A stretch of DNA of 64,000 bases from Eumeta japonica (taxonomy: Eukaryota > Arthropoda > Insecta > Lepidoptera > Psychidae), in NCBI GenBank assembly GCA_005406025.1, contig BGZK01000217.1, forward strand, positions 248,001-312,000, in the 5' to 3' direction. A program made the position numbers and the translations under genes. The notes beneath the pieces were generated by a model. It had not been told where the DNA came from and did not search any database. It saw only the letters and a program-made list of their open reading frames with translations. The number at the start of each line of letters is the position of its first letter. The stretch's first letter is position 1. Positions 58,760 to 64,000 of this stretch are shown piece by piece.

Positions 58760-59486
58760 GTCTACAGTACAGAATTGAAACCCGGAAAGCTCTTGGACAT
58801 ATATAAGCAAAATACCACCGAGTGACTGTCTGACTCATCATGAGATCTCCGAAACCGTAGGGCCGATTGATTTGAAATGCGGCATGAATACTCTTTCCGG
58901 GACGTAGACGCTCAATAAGAACAGATTTAACGCAAACCCTACAAAAAAAAACTCATCATGTTATGAGATCGCCAAAACTATCGGTTCAATTGACATGAAA
59001 TTTGACATATTTACTCTTTTTGTGAATTAGACACTCACTAAGAACGGATTTTATGCAAACCCTATAAAAAAAAAATTCATCATGTTATGAAATCTCCAAA
59101 ACTATAGGTCCAATTGACTTGAAATTTGGCATAGTTACTCTTTTTGGGAACTAGACGCTAACTAAGAACGGATTTTAAGCAAAACCTACAAAAAAACCCA
59201 TCATGTCATGAGATGTCTAAATCTATAGGTTCAACTGACATGAAATTTGGCATAGTTACTGTTTTTGGGAACTAGATGCACACTAAAAAAGGACTTTACG
59301 CAAAACCTATAATAAAAGTCAACATGTTATGAGATCTCCCAATCTACAAGTCCAATTGACTTGAAATTTGGCATAGTTAGTTTTTTGGGACGTAGACGAC
59401 ATAAAGAAGGGTTTTACGCAAATCTTATCTGAAAAAAATTTTCATCATTTTATACCTATGCAGGCGAAGCCACGGGCAAAAGCTAA
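58760..59486 (+). mobile_element. Helitron-like non-autonomous element with internal tandem array
   Basis: The 3' end reads GGCGAAGCCACGGGCAAAAG then CTAA at 59483-59486 followed by T, the Helitron CTRR terminus preceded by a GC-rich hairpin. Upstream lie a GAGTGACTGTCTGACT block and five tandem units listed separately. The 5' end was not found, so the left boundary is approximate. Confidence 0.6.
58836..59442 (+). repeat. Tandem repeat, about 121 bp x 5
   Basis: Units start at 58836, 58954, 59078, 59199 and 59320 with a sixth partial start at 59443 (spacing 118-124). Each opens CATCATG...GAGATCTCC, contains TTGAAATTTGGCATAGTTAC and ends in an A-run. Confidence 0.92.
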
Positions 59487-60349
59487 TTATACATATAAAA
59501 ATGCAATGCACAATCGCGACAAATAATCGAAGTAGGTTGTCGAAAATATGAACCGACTTGTTTATTTACTAAAATTATTTGTGAAATATTAAAACTAGTT
59601 TCGCTTTTCTCATCTCCGAGATTACAAATAAAATACGTGTAAACGACAACCGCATGGTGGCATTAATGACATCACGCCGTGGAGCATTGACCGCGACACG
59701 CGACGGCGCGAGCTGGCAGCGCGCCGGGTATGCATGTAGACAATTTATTAAGACATAACTTCGACTGCCGACTCTACGTATATACCATTTACGACACGAA
59801 AATATTCGAATACTTACAATCGCTATAAAGGTTTAACTACGGTACAGCCTACCGATACTTATTTCAAAATCAGCACATTTCACCATTAAATATGAAACAG
59901 ATAACGCTTTTTAGCAAACCTGTGCTAGAACATGTTAGCTGAGTTACGCCAGCGACGCAAAGTCGGAAAATCGCAATTAAAAGCAACAAAGCTTTATAGG
60001 TGCTAATTAAATCCTAAATTTAAAACTTAGGTGTTTATACTTACAGTGCACCTGCATCGTACCGAGAGCGTGACCAGAATTGGAAATTGGAAAAATCAGA
60101 ATCAGAACTTTAAGAGCACTTAATTGGCACCTAAAAGCACCAATTTGTCATTCTTAAAACGTGGTTTCCCATTTTGACGCTAGTGTAATAGAGCTCAAAA
60201 CATCTGATACAAAATGTTTAAATCCAAATGCACAGATTACAAAATGATGCGCGCTGCCTCGATTCTATTTATTAGATATCCTTCGACATGTTTGAACAAA
60301 AATGTATACAGTCGAGGCTTGATAGCCCCAAAAAAATAACCAAGTACAA

Positions 60350-60606
60350 TTTGAACTCACATTAAGGGTTCCATACCACCGTACAATATTTTAGGACGAT
60401 TAATAAAAACGTTTAAAAATCGAACAAAAATGTATCGAAACAAGCTTGTATGGGCATCTCTTTAATTTTTAACATTCTTTTTGTTTCTCGTTATAGCGGC
60501 TGTAATAATGCAAATTTCAGTACATACCTATTACGGTTCAAAGATGTGGCAGATGGACTGACAGACAGCGAAGATTAGTTGTAGAGTCCATAAAAACTGA
60601 ACGAGT
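60350..60606 (+). repeat. Fragment of a dispersed Lepidoptera repeat
   Basis: Contains AGGGTTCCATACCACC, GTTATAGCGGCTGTAATAATG, CTATTACGGTTCA and GGACTGACAGACAGCGAAG, a block order I recognise from a widespread moth and butterfly repeat. Ends not resolved. Confidence 0.5.
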
Positions 60607-60714
60607 GCATGCGGACCCGATCGCCGAGGCTTCCAGAGAGCGTTATTTTATAGCTTACTAATTGATTATAGTTAAGCTGTTCCCACAGGAAAATAAGGTT
60701 GCTAAAAGGAAGGG

Positions 60715-60795
60715 CCGCTTCGTCGTGTTGTCGATCGCTAACCAGTCAGTAACTTTACGATCGCAGGTCACTGGTTCGAACCTCAGTAAATCCCG
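60715..60795 (+). repeat. tRNA-like remnant
   Basis: A near-perfect B box (GGTTCGAACCT at 60773-60783) with a pairing T arm (CACTGG...CTCAGT), but no A box and no cloverleaf upstream. Probably a SINE head or tRNA pseudogene. Confidence 0.35.
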
Positions 60796-61526
60796 TATAT
60801 ATTATTTTGCTGCATTCATTATTTCTGTTTACGATGTTTAAATTATTTTTACTTACATGTGACGTAGTTCCAGTAATAATAATTTAGTACATAATAGGTG
60901 GATACGTTCATCAGGATAAGAACGTACACTGAAATTAACGTACAGAACGTACGGAAATTAACGTACACCGTACGTACTAATTTTGTTTAAAAATTTAACT
61001 AAAACAGAATTTCAGATTTGATTATTATGATTTAATTTTAGTTTGAGAGTGAGTCTACTGAACGATGCAATTTATTACTTGCTTATTCTATGACTTCAGG
61101 CAGTCAAATTTTAAAACTTCAAAAATCTCGAGTCATAGAGGAGGGTGGATGTTCCTACCACCACCTTGACACCCATTCATGTTTAGGAAAATTATTGCCA
61201 TTTTAATAAAAACTATAGATAACAGATACCATGGACCTAAAGAGATGGACAGATCAACGGTCGAATGACGGCCCTGACAGCGTAATGACGGTCGGCGTAC
61301 TTCTTAGAAATGAACCTGTGTTTAAGACTTGTACCATATAGAGCTGACACATTTTAACGACAATTGTTTCTTAGCGATATTTCATTCGTGTATTTTCACG
61401 TTGATAATAAACACATTGAAAACAGATTATAGCATTCGTGAAATAAAAGACACATTTATTTAAAGCATACAAACGTAAAAATTCAAATACCGAAAATTAA
61501 TATGCGGACACTTATTGAAAACATTA

Positions 61527-61735
61527 ACTGCCTTATTCAGAATCCTTATTTAAAACATCGTTCAACGGTGGTCCATTATTATGAAATGCGCTTCGAATTA
61601 ATAATTCGCAATTTATAGAAATCAATCTTTAACTTGATGACAAAATACGATAATCAAATGTTTTCTGAATAGACACAGTGTTTAGTTAAACTACCGTTGA
61701 ACGATGTTTTAAATAAGGATTCTGAATAAGGCAGT
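61527..61735. mobile_element. MITE, 209 bp, 44 bp TIRs
   Basis: Left arm 61527-61570 and right arm 61692-61735 are reverse complements at 43 of 44 positions, starting ACTGCCTTATTCAGAATCC. The 120-base middle is AT-rich and non-coding. The target duplication is unclear (TTA on the left, ATA on the right). Confidence 0.85.
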
Positions 61736-62275
61736 ATAACTGCAAATGCATAAACACCGGATACGTGCGTTATAATGATGACTTAGTTCTGCGACGTAGA
61801 AACCTGTGCTCAAGCGCTAACCAGTATGATTGGCTGAATTTGTAACTTGTAATTCAGATTGAAAATACCTATTACTATTTATTTTAGCGGTAAAAGAAAT
61901 CACGATGAACTCGCGGAAGAAATTCACCAGAATCGTCAACGACATGTGAAGTTTCGAATTAGCGTTAGATTCACGTGGGCCTTAGGTGCTACAATTTGGA
62001 ATGGGTGATTATATAGAGATGGAATGGGTGATTATACAGTATAATTACGACTGTCGATGTATCGCCCCTTCAAAACCTCGCGATCTCCGTTGCAATACCA
62101 GTATCACAGAAGAATATCGTAAAATATACGCTGCCAACCAAAGATAACTTAGTTGGTTGAATGGTCGAGCGAAAATGAAATGAAAAAAGAATAATATATT
62201 TGTGAAAATTTAAGAAATTTAAACATTTTTATCTTTTTAAAGCTTAATCGTACAAAAAAATTAATGATTAAAAAT

Positions 62276-62795
62276 ATTTTTATATACTTATGTTTTCCAT
62301 GTAACAAAATATTCAATGACCTATCGATTTAAAAAATGTTTTTACATACTTATGTTTTCCATGTAACAAATATTCAGTGGCCTATCGATTTAAAAAAATG
62401 TTTTACATACTTATGTTTTCCAAATATTCAATGATCGATTTAAAAATGTTTTACATACTATGTTTTCCATGTAACAAATATTCAATGACCTATCGATTTA
62501 AAAATGTTTTTACATACTTATGTTTTCCATGTAACAAATATTCAGTGGCCTATCGATTTAAAAAATGTTTTTATACTTATGTTTTCCAAATATTCAATAA
62601 ATCGATTTTAAAAATGTTTTTACATACTTATGTTTTCCATGTAACAAATATTCAATGACCTATCGATTTAAAAATGTTTTTACATACTTATGTTTTCCAT
62701 GTAACAAATATTCAGTGGCCTATCGATTTAAAAATGTTTTTACATACTTATGTTTTCCAAATATTCAATGACCAATCGATAATCGACACATCATA
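62276..62795 (+). repeat. Minisatellite with trimeric higher-order structure
   Basis: Nine copies of a 50-61 base unit (TACTTATGTTTTCC, ATGTAACAAATATTCA, CTATCGATTTAAAAATG). They occur in the order long unit with CAATGACC, long unit with CAGTGGCC, short unit lacking ATGTAAC, and this trio is repeated three times. The higher-order period is about 170 bases. Confidence 0.92.
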
Positions 62796-64000
62796 TCTCC
62801 ATCCTAAATCCGTCTACAAGTATATCTAACAACAGTTATAGCGTGTCCCAGAGAATGTGCCCTGCCCTTGCAGCTCTGCAAAGCTCTATTCGGACAAGGT
62901 CGAGTCAATGTAGGTACCTACATCGCGTCGTTTATGGTTCAGTCAAAATCGTCCCTTAGCGGATGAATAACCGTTTAGACTGCTCAGAAGTGGTTGTGTT
63001 CCTAACAAAACAACGGCATAAATTAACTGCAGTACGATAGTTAAAAAATTTATATATATATATATATTATTGTGTAATTCCTATGATTTACTTTAAACAC
63101 AAAATTTACAATGCAGATAAAAGAAAAATTCTAATAAGAAAATGTCACCTAGAATCGTAAAATACGTATTTGTATCAACTGTTTTAACTATCATAAAAGT
63201 TTAAGAAAAGTAACTTACAAGATATTTTTTAATTTCTTGACGTAATTTTAGCCCTCTCTTTTTTATTGATTATTGTGGTTGTATTATCTACCATTGACAA
63301 CGTCTGCACTGACAGGCATAACCTACCGATTTTCAAATATATTGAACGTTTCGCGTTTAAACAGGTCAAATTAGGTTTAAGCCTAACTTTAAACCTAACA
63401 GACCTAACAACGATATAAGTATACTAATATAAAGGTTACGTATAACGATATATTTTCCTTGTGGAAAGTAACATTAACGTCCACAATCTTATTGTTATAA
63501 ATACATTTCAAATATCGTTCCCGGATATCTTACTGTCGTGAGTCTACCATCAGATACGTTCTCAAGCATAAAAAAATTGAATAAGGTTCGAATCTAGCAG
63601 CCTTACAATTACGCATATTTAAAAAGGTTGAACAAACCAATAGACATAGAAACTGATAACTACAATATACGCAAAACAAAAATAGAAACACATATTACAA
63701 AATTGTTTCGCCATTAAAGTTAAAACATAGCGATATTCGTTTTCGCCATAAATAATAATTACATAATTTAATGCCACTTAAATTTAAACAGTTAAATATT
63801 TTAGCAGCAAAATACGTTAAGAAGATTTTCCTTGCGTACATGTCGATACTACAAGCAATTTTGAAATTAGTCATAATGAAAAACGATAATGACTTAGTAC
63901 GAAATTTTGCTCACAACTGGACGTTGAGTTTACTAAGTATATTTTGTATGTAGGTAACACTTAAAATTTTAGAACTGGCTAATTAGAAACTGTAAAATAT

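Larger units (their letters stand above)
58425..64000 (-). other. Presumed 5' intron of the membrane-protein gene
   Basis: No minus-strand exon ending in phase 0 with a convincing hydrophobic segment was found, so the next upstream exon is probably outside. The stretch holds the Helitron-like element, tRNA-like remnant, MITE and minisatellite; 59487-60340, 60800-61526, 61740-62270 and 62800-64000 hold nothing I recognise. Confidence 0.45.

Noticed and set aside
58836..59486. Regular tandem array considered as CRISPR
   Set aside because: Units are contiguous and diverged with no unique spacers, in a eukaryotic transposon setting.
62377..62658. 93-codon repetitive ORF
   Set aside because: Chance open frame through the minisatellite; unit lengths are not multiples of three.
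63360..63415. CCTAAC motifs resembling the insect telomere repeat TTAGG
   Set aside because: Only three irregularly spaced copies; not a telomeric array.

Overview
The window reads as nuclear DNA of an insect, most likely a moth or butterfly. It is AT-rich, its exons are small and GC-rich and separated by long introns, and it is packed with transposon families typical of Lepidoptera: Helitrons ending in CTAG, mariner relics, and a dispersed repeat running from a GGGTTCCGTA-type head to a GGCCGGTTTTTT-type tail. No bacterial operons, CRISPR arrays, rRNA genes or viral genes were seen.

Two cellular genes are supported. On the plus strand, nine exons between 15139 and 40824 join in perfect phase into the last 639 residues of an unconventional myosin of class XV (fly Myo10A/Sisyphus type): a long Arg-Glu-Ser repeat linker, a MyTH4 domain, a FERM domain, and a stop. 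The motor end must lie to the left of the window. On the minus strand, three exons at 58419-58263, 57340-57221 and 57140-56215 give the last 400 residues of a multi-pass membrane protein with a long charged tail. Its 5' end lies to the right. The two genes converge on a 15 kb intergenic stretch.

Most of the rest is mobile DNA. The left 10 kb holds a 5.07 kb degenerate Rep/helicase Helitron (4385-9454). Myosin introns carry two mariner transposase relics (about 24930-25860 and 27273-28400) and a 7.0 kb element (28726-35727). That element has inverted terminal repeats of about 0.72 kb, a TAA target duplication, and a broken gene joining paired zinc-binding motifs, a PIN/XPG-like nuclease segment and a C-terminal cysteine cluster. 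It is best compared with the Academ group and is the most interesting item here. The intergenic region contains a complete-length dead mariner with both TIRs (44320-45711), a 204 bp non-autonomous Helitron (50912-51115), a relic of a repetitive protein family, and AT microsatellites. The presumed 5' intron of the membrane-protein gene holds a Helitron-like element with five 121 bp tandem units, a 209 bp MITE with nearly identical TIRs, and a minisatellite with trimeric higher-order structure.

Two speculative transcription units are flagged. One is a possible alternative first exon at 11001-11063, phase-compatible with the first myosin exon. The other is a small Ser/Asp-rich ORF nested in the first myosin intron (21813-22043). 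All similarity calls rest on reading translations and recalling families; no search was run.
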